From: Bacillota bacterium
GTDB taxonomy: Bacteria > Bacillota > Clostridia > Christensenellales > Aristaeellaceae
Direction of reading: 5' to 3'
DNA: 64,000 bases
NCBI GenBank assembly: GCA_023425025.1
Contig: JAFADG010000051.1
Span: forward strand, 31,570 to 95,569
Below are positions 33,222-41,823 of this stretch, in pieces (the first letter of the stretch is position 1; each line of letters begins with the position of its first letter). The notes below the pieces were generated by a model. That model made no database searches, was not told the DNA's origin, and was given only the letters and a program-made list of their open reading frames with translations. Made by a program: the position numbers and the translations under genes.

Positions 33222-34121
33222 ATGCTGTTTGAGGATATTACGCCCGCAGGCAAATCCTTTGCCAAGGACCCTTGCGTCATCCATTTTCAGGACAGGTTCT
33301 ATCTGTACTACAGCAAACCGCTGTTTATAGATGGGAAGATGCAGGCGTACTGCATCGGCATCGCGCAAAGCACCGACCTGGACCATTGGGAAATCATCGG
33401 CTCCTTAAAGGCGGAGCAGCCGGCCGAGGGCAATGGCATCTGCGCGCCCGGCGCCATCGTGCTGGACGGTGCAATCCATCTGTTCTACCAAAGCTACGGC
33501 CAGTTTCCCAAGGATTATATCTGCCACGCCGTATCTTTGGACGGCATCCATTTCACCCGGGATGAAAGCAATCCGGTAGTAATGCCCGAAGGCGGCTGGA
33601 ACAACGGCCGCGCCATCGACGCCGACGTTACGGTGCTTGGCGATACCCTGTTCTTGTACTGGGCCACCCGGGACCCCCTTGGAAAAATTCAAATGCTGGG
33701 CGTGTCCTCGGCGCCTGTAAAAAGCGGCTTTCACCGCAAGGATTTTGCACAGCGCTGCTATGCGTCCATCCTCCGCCCGAAGCTTGACTGGGAACAGGAT
33801 TGCATCGAGGCCCCGGCCGCAATCACGTGCGGCGGCAAAATCTATATGTTCTATGCCGGCGCTTACAACTGCGCGCCCCAGCAGATCAGCTGTGCCGTAA
33901 GTGATGACGGCGTCCGCTTTACGCGTTTGAGCGATGTGCCCCTTTTGACGCCGGGGGAAAAGGGAAGCTGGAACGCCTGCGAATCCGGCCACCCTTACGC
34001 CATTGAGCATAACGGGGCATATCACCTGTTCTATCAGGGCAGCGACGATATGGGCGGTACATGGCGTCTTTCCCGCAAGCGCATCGTTTTTCACGGGGAC
34101 ATGCCCCAAATTACCGGCTGA
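33222..34121 (+). CDS. Five-bladed beta-propeller glycosidase-like protein (GH43/GH32/GH130 superfamily)
   Basis: A 299-residue protein without signal peptide. Repeated blade signatures are visible: KDPCVIHFQDRFYLYYS (catalytic-type Asp near the N-terminus), GAIVLDGAIHLFYQSYG, RAIDADVTVLGDTLFLYW, CIEAPAAITCGGKIYMFYAG and ESGHPYAIEHNGAYHLFYQG. Asp in the first blade and the Glu in CIEAP fit catalytic positions of clan F/J enzymes. It is probably a cytoplasmic glycoside hydrolase or phosphorylase acting on the imported saccharide. The family (GH43, 32, 117 or 130) cannot be fixed by eye. It lies 12 bases after the permease gene. Confidence 0.75.
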   Translation: MLFEDITPAGKSFAKDPCVIHFQDRFYLYYSKPLFIDGKMQAYCIGIAQSTDLDHWEIIGSLKAEQPAEGNGICAPGAIVLDGAIHLFYQSYGQFPKDYICHAVSLDGIHFTRDESNPVVMPEGGWNNGRAIDADVTVLGDTLFLYWATRDPLGKIQMLGVSSAPVKSGFHRKDFAQRCYASILRPKLDWEQDCIEAPAAITCGGKIYMFYAGAYNCAPQQISCAVSDDGVRFTRLSDVPLLTPGEKGSWNACESGHPYAIEHNGAYHLFYQGSDDMGGTWRLSRKRIVFHGDMPQITG

Positions 34122-34195
34122 TGCCCATCCAAACCGTCATCCGCGGGCCGTTGCTTTGAGGAAGGCCCGTAATGAAAATAAATGGAGGTGCCCGC

Positions 34196-35746
34196 ATGAA
34201 AAGGAGCCTGTCGTTTTTCCTGGTGCTGATTTTCGTCATTGCCCTGGTGCCCACGGCCGGGCTGGCTGCCGGCCAAACGTACACCTACACCATGGTCATG
34301 CAGAACTTTGGCCCGCTGTATGAAAACCCCAAGATGGTAGACTACTGGAACAATGAGTATGGCGTCACCTTCCAGCCGATTTATGTGGAAAACGCCAGCG
34401 CCGGGGAACAGATCAACCTGATGGTCGCCGGCGGCGAAATCCCCGATGTGCTGCAGTACGTGGATCAGCGGTCCTACTTTGACCAGGGGATCATCGGCGG
34501 CTGGACGGAAGAATTCTTCCGCGAAAACGCGCCGAACATTTCAAAGTACATTGACGAGGTCAATCCGGCCGCGTGGAGCTACGCGAAGTTTGACGGCGAA
34601 CTGATGTATACCATTCCCGGTTTCCGCATGTACAACACGGTGGCATCCCCCATTATCCTGCGCACCGACTGGCTCAAGAAGATCGGTTTCGAAGGAATGC
34701 CCAAAACGCTGGAAGAATATGAAAAGGTATTCTATGCCTTTGTCAACGATGATCCCGACGGCAACGGCGCAAAGGATACCTACGCGCTGTCCAACACCGG
34801 CCTGGCCGCCATCTATGGCGCCTTCGGCATGCAGCGGAACATGTGGCTTGAAGACGGCAGCGGCGGCGTAGCCATGGGCGATGTGATGCCCGAAGCCAAG
34901 GAAGCGCTGGCGCTGCTGGCCAAATGGTACAAGGACGGCCTGGTGGACCCTGAGTTCATTACGGGCGAGAATCAGGGCGGATATTGGGCGATCACCCACG
35001 CGTTCCTGAACAACCGCATCGGCATGACCGGCATGGGCTCTTTCTATCACTGGGTGGACGCGACGCAGTTTGAAGGCGGCTCCGCCAAAGCGGCCATGCC
35101 GGTACAATGGACGGAAGCCGGCCAGACCGGCACCTATGCGCCCGGATACGCCCCCGTGGGACCCACCGGCAAATCCGGTACGGTGCTGAACAACACCACG
35201 ACGCTGCGCACCTCCTTCTCCGCGAACCTGGTCAGCGATACCCCCCGCTTTGCGCGCCTTTTGCAGATCATTGACGATATCAACTGCTCCTCCGTTGAAA
35301 AAAGCGCGCTGGCTTCCCGCGGCATGCCGGGCGAGGAACACGAGATCATCGATTGGAACGGCGTGAAATCCCTGGTCATTCTGCCCGGTGTGACGCTGAA
35401 CGACACACTCAACGGCATCGGCGCCGCCAACTGGTTTGCCTTTATTGAAGAATCGGGCAATTTTGACTATCAGAAAGTGGTATACGCCCAGGAGTTCTAC
35501 TGGTTTGATCAGTTCATGACCGACAAGAATGTGGGCTACCGTTCCGCCATCTTTGGCGCGCTGCCTTCCCAAACGCTGTACAAGAGCGAATGCGACAAGA
35601 TCCTCAACGAAGGCTATGTGGCCATCATCACCGGCGACCGCCCCATTGAGTATTTCGACGAAATGGTGAAGCAATGGTACGCCGCGGGCGGCACGGTGCT
35701 GACCCAGGAAGCAAATGACCTGTACAGGCAACAAAGCGCAAAATAA
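34196..35746 (+). CDS. Extracellular sugar-binding protein of an ABC importer
   Basis: A 516-residue family 1 solute-binding protein. Its signal peptide is residues 1 to about 26 (SLSFFLVLIFVIALVPTAG), with cleavage after LAA and no lipobox cysteine. Family features are GGEIPDVLQYVD, LRTDWLKKIG and a calcium-loop-like DDPDGNGAKDTYAL. ATG 34196 follows GGAGG. A small hairpin (CGGGCC 34144-34149 / GGCCCG 34164-34169) precedes it and may raise its expression relative to the permeases. It is the last gene of the operon. Confidence 0.93.
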   Translation: MKRSLSFFLVLIFVIALVPTAGLAAGQTYTYTMVMQNFGPLYENPKMVDYWNNEYGVTFQPIYVENASAGEQINLMVAGGEIPDVLQYVDQRSYFDQGIIGGWTEEFFRENAPNISKYIDEVNPAAWSYAKFDGELMYTIPGFRMYNTVASPIILRTDWLKKIGFEGMPKTLEEYEKVFYAFVNDDPDGNGAKDTYALSNTGLAAIYGAFGMQRNMWLEDGSGGVAMGDVMPEAKEALALLAKWYKDGLVDPEFITGENQGGYWAITHAFLNNRIGMTGMGSFYHWVDATQFEGGSAKAAMPVQWTEAGQTGTYAPGYAPVGPTGKSGTVLNNTTTLRTSFSANLVSDTPRFARLLQIIDDINCSSVEKSALASRGMPGEEHEIIDWNGVKSLVILPGVTLNDTLNGIGAANWFAFIEESGNFDYQKVVYAQEFYWFDQFMTDKNVGYRSAIFGALPSQTLYKSECDKILNEGYVAIITGDRPIEYFDEMVKQWYAAGGTVLTQEANDLYRQQSAK

Positions 35747-35763
35747 AAGGCAGCCCTGGAATC

Positions 35764-35806
35764 AAAAGGGACCGCAGCATGAATTTCATGTTACGGTCCC
35801 TTTTTT
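35764..35806 (+). terminator. Terminator after the binding-protein gene
   Basis: AAAAGGGACCG pairs with CGGTCCCTTTT around an inner ATGAAATT-type stem; a T6 run follows. Confidence 0.88.
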
Positions 35807-35844
35807 CGTGGTATAATAGAAAAAAGCACCAAGGAGGAGGTATC

Positions 35845-36195
35845 ATGCAGCATCGTCGGGTCAATGCAATCATCTTTGCAAGCGTTTATCCGTTCTATAT
35901 TGCCAAAGCGGAGAAAAAAGGGCGCACAAAAGCGGAAGTGGATGAAATCATCCGCTGGCTGACAGGCTACAGCCAGGAAGCGCTGGAAGCGCAGCTGGAG
36001 AAACAGGCAGACTTTGAAGCCTTCTTTACAAACGCGCCTGAGCTGAACCCTTCCCGGTCCCTCATCAAAGGCGTGGTGTGCGGTGTCCGGGTGGAAGACA
36101 TCGAGGACCCCATCATGCGGGAGGCCCGCTATCTGGATAAGCTGATCGATGAGCTGGCAAAGGGAAAAGCGATGGAGAAGATTTTGAGAAAGTAA
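35845..36195 (+). CDS. DUF2200 family protein
   Basis: A 116-residue cytoplasmic protein matching DUF2200 over its full length: RVNAIIFASVYPFYIAKAEK, then EVDEIIRWLTGY, LIKGVVCGVRVEDIEDPIM and the C-terminal KLIDELAKGKAMEKILRK. The role of the family is unknown. ATG 35845 follows AAGGAGGAGG. A TATAAT at 35812-35817 may be its -10 box. Confidence 0.88.
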   Translation: MQHRRVNAIIFASVYPFYIAKAEKKGRTKAEVDEIIRWLTGYSQEALEAQLEKQADFEAFFTNAPELNPSRSLIKGVVCGVRVEDIEDPIMREARYLDKLIDELAKGKAMEKILRK

Positions 36196-36205
36196 TACTG
36201 ATGGA

Positions 36206-36343
36206 AAACATTATTTCGTCCAAAGCGGCGAGGAGTTTTCGATGCAGGGCAAGGAGTCGGAGCGAGACGTAGCAGCGCTACGTTGAGCGGAGAACGACAC
36301 AGCCCTGCGCGAAAAGTACTGCCGCAACGACGAAATAATGTTT
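36206..36343. mobile_element. Small element with perfect 15-bp terminal inverted repeats (MITE-like)
   Basis: AAACATTATTTCGTC (36206-36220) is the exact reverse complement of GACGAAATAATGTTT (36329-36343). Inside, GCAGGGC and TTTTCG on the left pair with GCCCTGC and CGAAAA on the right, and a central CGTAGC-AGC-GCTACG hairpin caps the fold. It codes for nothing. GGA flanks both ends and might be a target duplication. It could be a non-autonomous transposon relic or a structured RNA repeat. Confidence 0.6.
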
Positions 36344-36384
36344 GGAATTAGTATAAGCCTGCGAATCAAAAAAGACGATACGTT

Positions 36385-36467
36385 CAACCCCCTGCAGCGC
36401 GCAAGCACGGCAGGGGGTTGCTTGGGTTCAGGCCATCCTGCCGCAAACCATTGCCGGCAGGATGGCC
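36385..36467. terminator. Two tandem GC hairpins after the muropeptide importer operon
   Basis: CAACCCCCTGC...GCAGGGGGTTG (36385-36420) and GGCCATCCTGCCG...CGGCAGGATGGCC (36431-36467) are perfect stems just downstream of the minus-strand binding-protein stop. A T6 run follows the distal hairpin on minus after about 11 bases. Confidence 0.7.
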
Positions 36468-36488
36468 GTTACCTATTAAAGGATTCGC

Positions 36489-37934
36489 TTACTTGCCCCG
36501 GAAGGCATCCAGCTGCTTCTGGGCTTCGGCGATGACATCGCGGATGCCTACGCCTTCCAGCTCGGAAATCATCTGGGGAATGATCACCTCGGGATCGGAG
36601 GTGCCGGTGATCAGCTCGGCCCAGTACAGTTCCTTGATGGCCTTGGCGGCGTTGACTTCGTTGGCCACGGGGTTGTAGTCAAAGGCATAGCCCAGGCCGG
36701 CGCTCGTCACAGCGTCCTTGTACCCATCCCAGATGACCTGCCACATGTTGGGGTCGGCAGGCACGGAGGGGAAGGCGGAAGCTTCCACGGCGCTTAAGGA
36801 ATAGGAGGCCTGGGTGTATGCCCAGGGGGAGTAGTTGGTGACGCCCTGGGGGGTCTTGCTGACAGTGCCGTCCTCGTTCCAGGTAAAGTGGACGCCTTCC
36901 AGGCCGTAGCGCATCATGTTGCGGTATTCCTTGTTGGTGTTGGCGAACTCGATGAGCTTCAAGGCTTCCTTGGGGTGCTTGCTGGCCGCGGAGATAGCGG
37001 TCAAAGCGCCGCGCAGGGAATAGGTGGAGAGGAAGGGGCCGTCATAGCGGACGATGGCGGTGGCCTTCTGCCTGGCGTTGGAGTAGATGGAGTCGGCGCC
37101 GTAGAAGGCCTGGCCGGACTGGATCACGCCCGCGGCGGCACGGCCGATGGACTCGATGACCGCGGCATCGGGGTTGATGTAACCCTTTTCATACCAGCTG
37201 CGAATGGTCTTGATGCGGTCCACGAACTCGGGCATTTCATATGCCAGGCGCACAGTGCCTTCCGCCTCGGTGCCGATGTCGCTGTAGGACAGGGCGATTT
37301 GGGCGTCTTCGGAGATCCAGTCAATGAAGTTGGCCCAGGAGGTGATGCCACCCTTGGAAAGGATCAGGGGGTACTGGTCAGGATAGTCGGCCTTGTAGGC
37401 GGCCAGGTAGGGTTCGATGTCGTTGAACGACATGGTCTTGGGGATTTCCATACCCTTCTGTGTGGCAAAGTAGTCGATATCGACGAGGAAGAACACCTCG
37501 ATGCCGTAGTCCTTCATGACGGGCACGGCGTAGAGCTTGTCGCCCACATAGGAGCCCTGCCAGAGCATTTCCGGCATGGATTCCACCAGCGCAGGAGTCT
37601 CCTTCACCAGTTCGGTGATGTCCAGGAACTGGCCGGCAAAGACGTTGGTGGCGAAGTCGTTGTACCAGCCGCAGGTGAAAGCCATGTCATAGTATTCGCC
37701 GGCAGACATGGCCAGGCCGATTTCCGTATTCGTCATGTACACACACTTGATGGTGATGCCCAGCTTTTCACGGGTGATGGCGTTCAGCTGTTCTTCCACC
37801 ATTGCCTGGTCAATAGGGGCGTCGGCGGTCGTGCCCATCCACCAGATGAGTTCCACGGGTTCCTCCGCGGCGGCGAAAGATACCATGGTGAGCATCATCG
37901 CAACCGTCAGGAGCAAGGCAGCCAGTTTCTTCAT
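36489..37934 (-). CDS. Extracellular solute-binding protein, probable muropeptide/amino-sugar importer component
   Basis: A 481-residue family 1 binding protein with a C-terminal DUF3502-like domain (about residues 345-475). The signal peptide (KKLAALLLTVAMMLTMVSFA) ends AAAEEPV with no cysteine. It contains ELIWWMGTTADAP at the start of the mature chain and KLYAVPVMKDYGIEVFF. It is the last gene of a seven-gene minus operon starting with namZ, so its ligand is probably MurNAc, GlcNAc-MurNAc or a muropeptide; this is inference from context. ATG 37934 has AGGAGG upstream. Confidence 0.92.
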   Translation of the reverse strand: MKKLAALLLTVAMMLTMVSFAAAEEPVELIWWMGTTADAPIDQAMVEEQLNAITREKLGITIKCVYMTNTEIGLAMSAGEYYDMAFTCGWYNDFATNVFAGQFLDITELVKETPALVESMPEMLWQGSYVGDKLYAVPVMKDYGIEVFFLVDIDYFATQKGMEIPKTMSFNDIEPYLAAYKADYPDQYPLILSKGGITSWANFIDWISEDAQIALSYSDIGTEAEGTVRLAYEMPEFVDRIKTIRSWYEKGYINPDAAVIESIGRAAAGVIQSGQAFYGADSIYSNARQKATAIVRYDGPFLSTYSLRGALTAISAASKHPKEALKLIEFANTNKEYRNMMRYGLEGVHFTWNEDGTVSKTPQGVTNYSPWAYTQASYSLSAVEASAFPSVPADPNMWQVIWDGYKDAVTSAGLGYAFDYNPVANEVNAAKAIKELYWAELITGTSDPEVIIPQMISELEGVGIRDVIAEAQKQLDAFRGK

Positions 37935-37993
37935 GAGAGGATCCTCCTTACTGTATTTTCCACAAACAGCCTTTCGGCTGCTGTTTCCAAGGT

Positions 37994-38959
37994 TTATCCC
38001 TTTACGGCGCCGATGGTCAAGCCGGAGATGAAATACTTCTGAAAAAAAGGATAGCTGCAGGCGATGGGCGCCACAATGATCACCACGACGGCCATGCGCA
38101 TGGTCTCGCTGGGCATGTCGGCCACGCTGTCTGCGCTCATGTAGGCGGCGTTCTTGGTCAGGTACTCGATGCTGCGTTCAATGGAGACAAGCACGTATTG
38201 CAGCGGGTACAGGTGGGTGTGGGTGCTGCGCAAATACAGCAGCGCCTGGTACCAGTCGTTCCAGTAGGCGAAGGTGAAGAAAAGCCCGATGGTAGCAATG
38301 GCCGGGAGGGAGATGGGCAGCACCAGCTGGACAAAGATGCGCAGCTGGGAAGCCCCGTCCAGCTTGCCTGACTCAATGACGGAATCGGGAATGGTGGTGG
38401 TAAAGAACGTGCGCAGGATGATCACGTAAAAGGAGGAGCAGCTAAGGGGCAGGATCAGCCCCAGATAGGAGTTTTGCAGTCCGATCAGCTGGGTGTTCAC
38501 CACATAGGTGGACACCAGCCCGCCGGAAAAGAGCATGGGGATAAAGATGAAGTATGTATAAAATCCGCGCAGCCTATAGCTCTTTCGCGAAAGGGCGTAG
38601 CCCATGGTCGTAGTAAGGATAAGCCCCAGTGTCGTACCCGCGATGGTCACGCCGATGGAGTTGAAGAACGCCCGGCCGATCAGTGAGCGCATGTTCCACA
38701 TGTACTTGTAGGCGGTGATGCCAAAGGTTTCGGGCAAAAAGCTGTACCCGTTTCTGGCGATGGAAGATTCCGAGGAAAACGAGATGATGATTACGAACAC
38801 TACCGGCAGGACGGCCATCAGCGCCATCAAGATAAACAGCAGGGAACCCAGCACATTTGTCAGGGGCCGGATCCGGTTGAACCGGCTCATGCCCTCCGCC
38901 AGCTTTTCTTCTTTGGGGCCCGCGCCTCTTTTCAGGAGGCGGTCATTGGAATCCAGCAT
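37994..38959 (-). CDS. ABC importer permease (LplC type) of the MurNAc locus
   Basis: A 321-residue six-helix permease. The EAA loop is ESGKLDGASQLRIFVQLVLP and the end YPFFQKYFISGLTIGAVKG. AGGAGGAGG precedes ATG 38959. It lies 14 bases downstream of its LplB-type partner and 59 bases before the binding-protein gene. Confidence 0.95.
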   Translation of the reverse strand: MLDSNDRLLKRGAGPKEEKLAEGMSRFNRIRPLTNVLGSLLFILMALMAVLPVVFVIIISFSSESSIARNGYSFLPETFGITAYKYMWNMRSLIGRAFFNSIGVTIAGTTLGLILTTTMGYALSRKSYRLRGFYTYFIFIPMLFSGGLVSTYVVNTQLIGLQNSYLGLILPLSCSSFYVIILRTFFTTTIPDSVIESGKLDGASQLRIFVQLVLPISLPAIATIGLFFTFAYWNDWYQALLYLRSTHTHLYPLQYVLVSIERSIEYLTKNAAYMSADSVADMPSETMRMAVVVIIVAPIACSYPFFQKYFISGLTIGAVKG

Positions 38960-38973
38960 AGGCCTCCTCCTTT

Positions 38974-39942
38974 CTAAAACAGCGAGCTGTCCGGATCGAT
39001 GCGTTTAACGACGGTATTGGCCAGCAGCAGCGTCAGGCAGCCGAATACCGACTGCAAAAAGCCCGCGGCGGAAGCGAAATTGTACTGGGGCTTGCTGGAG
39101 CCCATCAGGGCGTTGTACACGTATACGTCAATGGTCAGCGTCACGCTGGACAGGGAATTGGAATTTTGCGGGGCTTTGTAAAACAGCCCAAAGTCCGAAT
39201 TAAAGATACGGCCTACCGCCATGATGAACATGATGCTCATGATGGGCCGCAAAAGGGGCAGTGTGATATAGCGGATCTGCTGGCTCTTTTTGGCGCCGTC
39301 GATGACCGCCGCCTCGTACAGCGAGGAATCAATGCCGCTGATGGCGGCCATGTACACCACCATGCCGTAGCCCACGGTTTTCCATACCTGCAAAAAGACG
39401 AGAATATACGGCCAATATTGCGGCGTCTGATACCACAGGATGGGCTTTGCCCCCGCGGCTTCCAAAAGGTTGTTCACCAGCCCCTTGTCGGTGGAAAGGA
39501 AGGCCATGACAAAGTACCCAACCACCACCCAGCTTAAAAAGTGGGGCAGGAACATGGCCGTCTGGCAGGCCCGGGCCAGCCGTCTGGATAAAAGCTCCGA
39601 CAGCAGTATGGCCAGGGATACCGGCAGCACCACGCCCAGGATGATAAAAATGATGTTGTAGCCCAAGGTGTTGCGCAGCATCATCATCACGTATTTGGTT
39701 TTGAACAGAAACTCAAAATTGTCAAAACCCACCCAAGGGCTGTTTACGAACAGGCTGTACAAAAAGCCCTGGCCGGCGGCGACCTTGTAATTTTTGAAGG
39801 CGATCACGATCCCGAACATGGGAATATAGCAAAACAGGATATACCACAGGGTGGTGGGCAGGGACAGCAGGAACAGCTGAAGATCATCCACAGTGAAGCG
39901 TTTCCTGCGGCGCTTTGCCTCCAATGATTTTTGTTGTGCCAT
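38974..39942 (-). CDS. ABC importer permease (LplB type) of the MurNAc locus
   Basis: A 322-residue six-helix permease with FCYIPMFGIVIAFKNYK after helix 1, FLPHFLSWVVVGYFV in the core and the EAA loop EAAVIDGAKKSQQIRYITLP. AGGAGG lies 8 bases before ATG 39942. It follows the amiE-like gene by 51 bases. In the Bacillus mur cluster this position is taken by the PTS protein MurP, so uptake here is by a different mechanism. Confidence 0.95.
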   Translation of the reverse strand: MAQQKSLEAKRRRKRFTVDDLQLFLLSLPTTLWYILFCYIPMFGIVIAFKNYKVAAGQGFLYSLFVNSPWVGFDNFEFLFKTKYVMMMLRNTLGYNIIFIILGVVLPVSLAILLSELLSRRLARACQTAMFLPHFLSWVVVGYFVMAFLSTDKGLVNNLLEAAGAKPILWYQTPQYWPYILVFLQVWKTVGYGMVVYMAAISGIDSSLYEAAVIDGAKKSQQIRYITLPLLRPIMSIMFIMAVGRIFNSDFGLFYKAPQNSNSLSSVTLTIDVYVYNALMGSSKPQYNFASAAGFLQSVFGCLTLLLANTVVKRIDPDSSLF

Positions 39943-39993
39943 ATGGCATCCTCCTGAAACTTTCTGCGCTGGTCGAGCCCCTGGCCGCCAGTC

Positions 39994-41034
39994 TTACGGC
40001 CGCTGGAACGCCGATGCGTAAACGCGGTTGTGGAACAGGCGGCGGAACCGCTGTATGGCTGGATTGCCCCGTTTGGGATGCACCGCGTTGGTCAGCAGCA
40101 CGGCGTACAGGCCGCTTTGGGGATCAATGGCCAGGCTGGTGCCCGTAAAGCCCGTGTGGCCAAAAGCCGTGGGCGGGAAAAGATCCCCCATGAAGCTGCC
40201 CGGGCCGCCGCTTACATGAAAGCCCAGCCCCCGGTGCACCTCGTGGCCAGGCGTCCAGTCCTTGATGGCCAGGCGCAGCGTGGCAGGATTCAGCAGGGGG
40301 GAGCCGTTTGAAGACAGCATGGCCGCAAAGCGGGCGCAATCCTCAATGTTGGAAAAAACCCCCGCGTTGCCCGACACGCCCTGCAAAAAGCGGGCGTTTT
40401 CATCATGCACGACGCCCTGATACGGTTTGCCTGTTGCGGTGCTTACTTCGGTGGCGGCAATGTTGCCGCCCTTGGGAAGGTAGCCTGTCATGGTCATCCC
40501 CAGCGGCTCAAAGATCATCTCCCTGCTTGCATCAGTTAAGGGTTTTCCGTACACCCCTTCCAGGATCTTTCCCAGCAGAATGTACCCCATGCAGGAATAG
40601 CGCGGCAGCTGCCCCGGCGGCCCCTCCAGCGGGCGGCGCAATATGGCTTGTACCGCCTCATCAGGCGTTTTGCAGGCTTCTTCCAGCAGAAAGCTGGGGG
40701 TAAAGCCGCCCGTATGCGTCATCAGCTGCAGAACGGTAATATTCGCCTTGTCCGCGGGAGCGTCGAAAAAAACCGACAGGGTATCATCCAAAACCAGCAG
40801 GCCCTTTTCCAAAGCCATCAGCGCCAGCAGGGTGGGCGCCATCACCTTGGTCATGGACGCCATGTCGTATCTTGTCCCGGTGTCGGCTTCGTCCCCGTCA
40901 AACAGGGAAAGGCGGCCCGCCGCGTGCATAAAGAAAACCTGATCCCTCATGCCCACGGCCGCGGCAGCCGACGGAAACACGCCGCCGGCCATTCCCTGCG
41001 CCAGCATATCGGCAACAAACCCAAAGCCTTCCAT
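39994..41034 (-). CDS. amiE: Serine hydrolase of the beta-lactamase fold, AmiE/YbbE-like muramyl amidase
   Basis: A 346-residue penicillin-recognising enzyme. The SxxK motif is Ser60-Met-Thr-Lys63. The second motif is Tyr146-Ser-Cys148 instead of the usual Y-x-N. The third, GHTGFTGT, replaces KTG. In Bacillus the homologue AmiE (YbbE), in the same gene cluster, cleaves the lactyl-L-alanine bond of muropeptides; that role is inferred here from context. It has no signal peptide, so it should act in the cytoplasm. ATG 41034 has GGGAGG 9 bases upstream; a GTG three codons earlier is too close to the site. Confidence 0.8.
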   Translation of the reverse strand: MEGFGFVADMLAQGMAGGVFPSAAAAVGMRDQVFFMHAAGRLSLFDGDEADTGTRYDMASMTKVMAPTLLALMALEKGLLVLDDTLSVFFDAPADKANITVLQLMTHTGGFTPSFLLEEACKTPDEAVQAILRRPLEGPPGQLPRYSCMGYILLGKILEGVYGKPLTDASREMIFEPLGMTMTGYLPKGGNIAATEVSTATGKPYQGVVHDENARFLQGVSGNAGVFSNIEDCARFAAMLSSNGSPLLNPATLRLAIKDWTPGHEVHRGLGFHVSGGPGSFMGDLFPPTAFGHTGFTGTSLAIDPQSGLYAVLLTNAVHPKRGNPAIQRFRRLFHNRVYASAFQRP

Positions 41035-41073
41035 GGACGCCACCCTCCCGTCAAGGATAATAAAAGCGGCGGA

Positions 41074-41778
41074 TTACAGCAGCTCCAGCGTTTGGCGCTT
41101 GCCAAAATCGCTGGCGCCAAAGCAGGTGGCGTGATCCTTGCCGATGATCGCCCCTCTTGTAATGCTCAGCGCCGTATAATAGCGCAGGTATTTAAAGCTG
41201 GTGGAATGCTCGGCCAGCCACAGCTTTTTGATGGCTTGTTCCCAAAGCGGGAACGCGTCGGTCACATCAAAGTAGAAATAGGGCGAAAAACCTTCCGCGT
41301 CCTCCCAGTTTTCCGCGAACATGGCCCGGCCGATGGGGGCCGGCGGCAAGGGCATTTCATACGTTGGCAGCGAAGCGAAAAAGATGGCGTTTTTGGTTAT
41401 TGTATGCGCGGAAATATGATCCTTATGCAGGCTGTTGCGCCAGTGGTACAGCACGGCGCCCGCTTGCTTTTCCCGTAGCAGCAGCGCCAGGCGGTTTTCC
41501 AGCGCCTTGTCCTCATACAGCTCCCCGTCGGGGATATCCCACACAATGCTTTCCCCGCCCAACAGGTCCGCAAAGGCCTTGGCCGACGCAACGTTCTGCT
41601 GGCGGAATTCCGAAATGGGCATCCCCTTGGGCGCGCCGCGCTCGCCGGCGGTCAGATCCACGGTAATGATTTTATCCCCCAGCATGGCGTGCTTGGCAAG
41701 GAGCATGCCGCACGTCAATTGCGCGTCGCCCGTATGGGCGCCCACGGCAACAATGGTTTTACAAGATCGCTGGCTCAT
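41074..41778 (-). CDS. PIG-L family deacetylase-like protein with altered metal motif
   Basis: A 234-residue protein of the LmbE/PIG-L fold, which usually removes acetyl groups from GlcNAc derivatives with zinc. The AHPDDxE motif reads AHTGDAQ here: His15 and Asp18 (metal ligands) remain, while the first Asp (general base in MshB-type enzymes) is Gly17. The distal SLHKDHISAH segment with its metal His is intact. Activity is therefore uncertain. It lies inside the MurNAc operon, so an amino sugar is the likely substrate. ATG 41778 has GGAAG 9 bases upstream. No signal peptide. Confidence 0.85.
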   Translation of the reverse strand: MSQRSCKTIVAVGAHTGDAQLTCGMLLAKHAMLGDKIITVDLTAGERGAPKGMPISEFRQQNVASAKAFADLLGGESIVWDIPDGELYEDKALENRLALLLREKQAGAVLYHWRNSLHKDHISAHTITKNAIFFASLPTYEMPLPPAPIGRAMFAENWEDAEGFSPYFYFDVTDAFPLWEQAIKKLWLAEHSTSFKYLRYYTALSITRGAIIGKDHATCFGASDFGKRQTLELL

Positions 41779-41823
41779 CTTCGCTTGCTTCCTTTCCGGC
41801 CTGGCCTTGCATACAATAATCAC

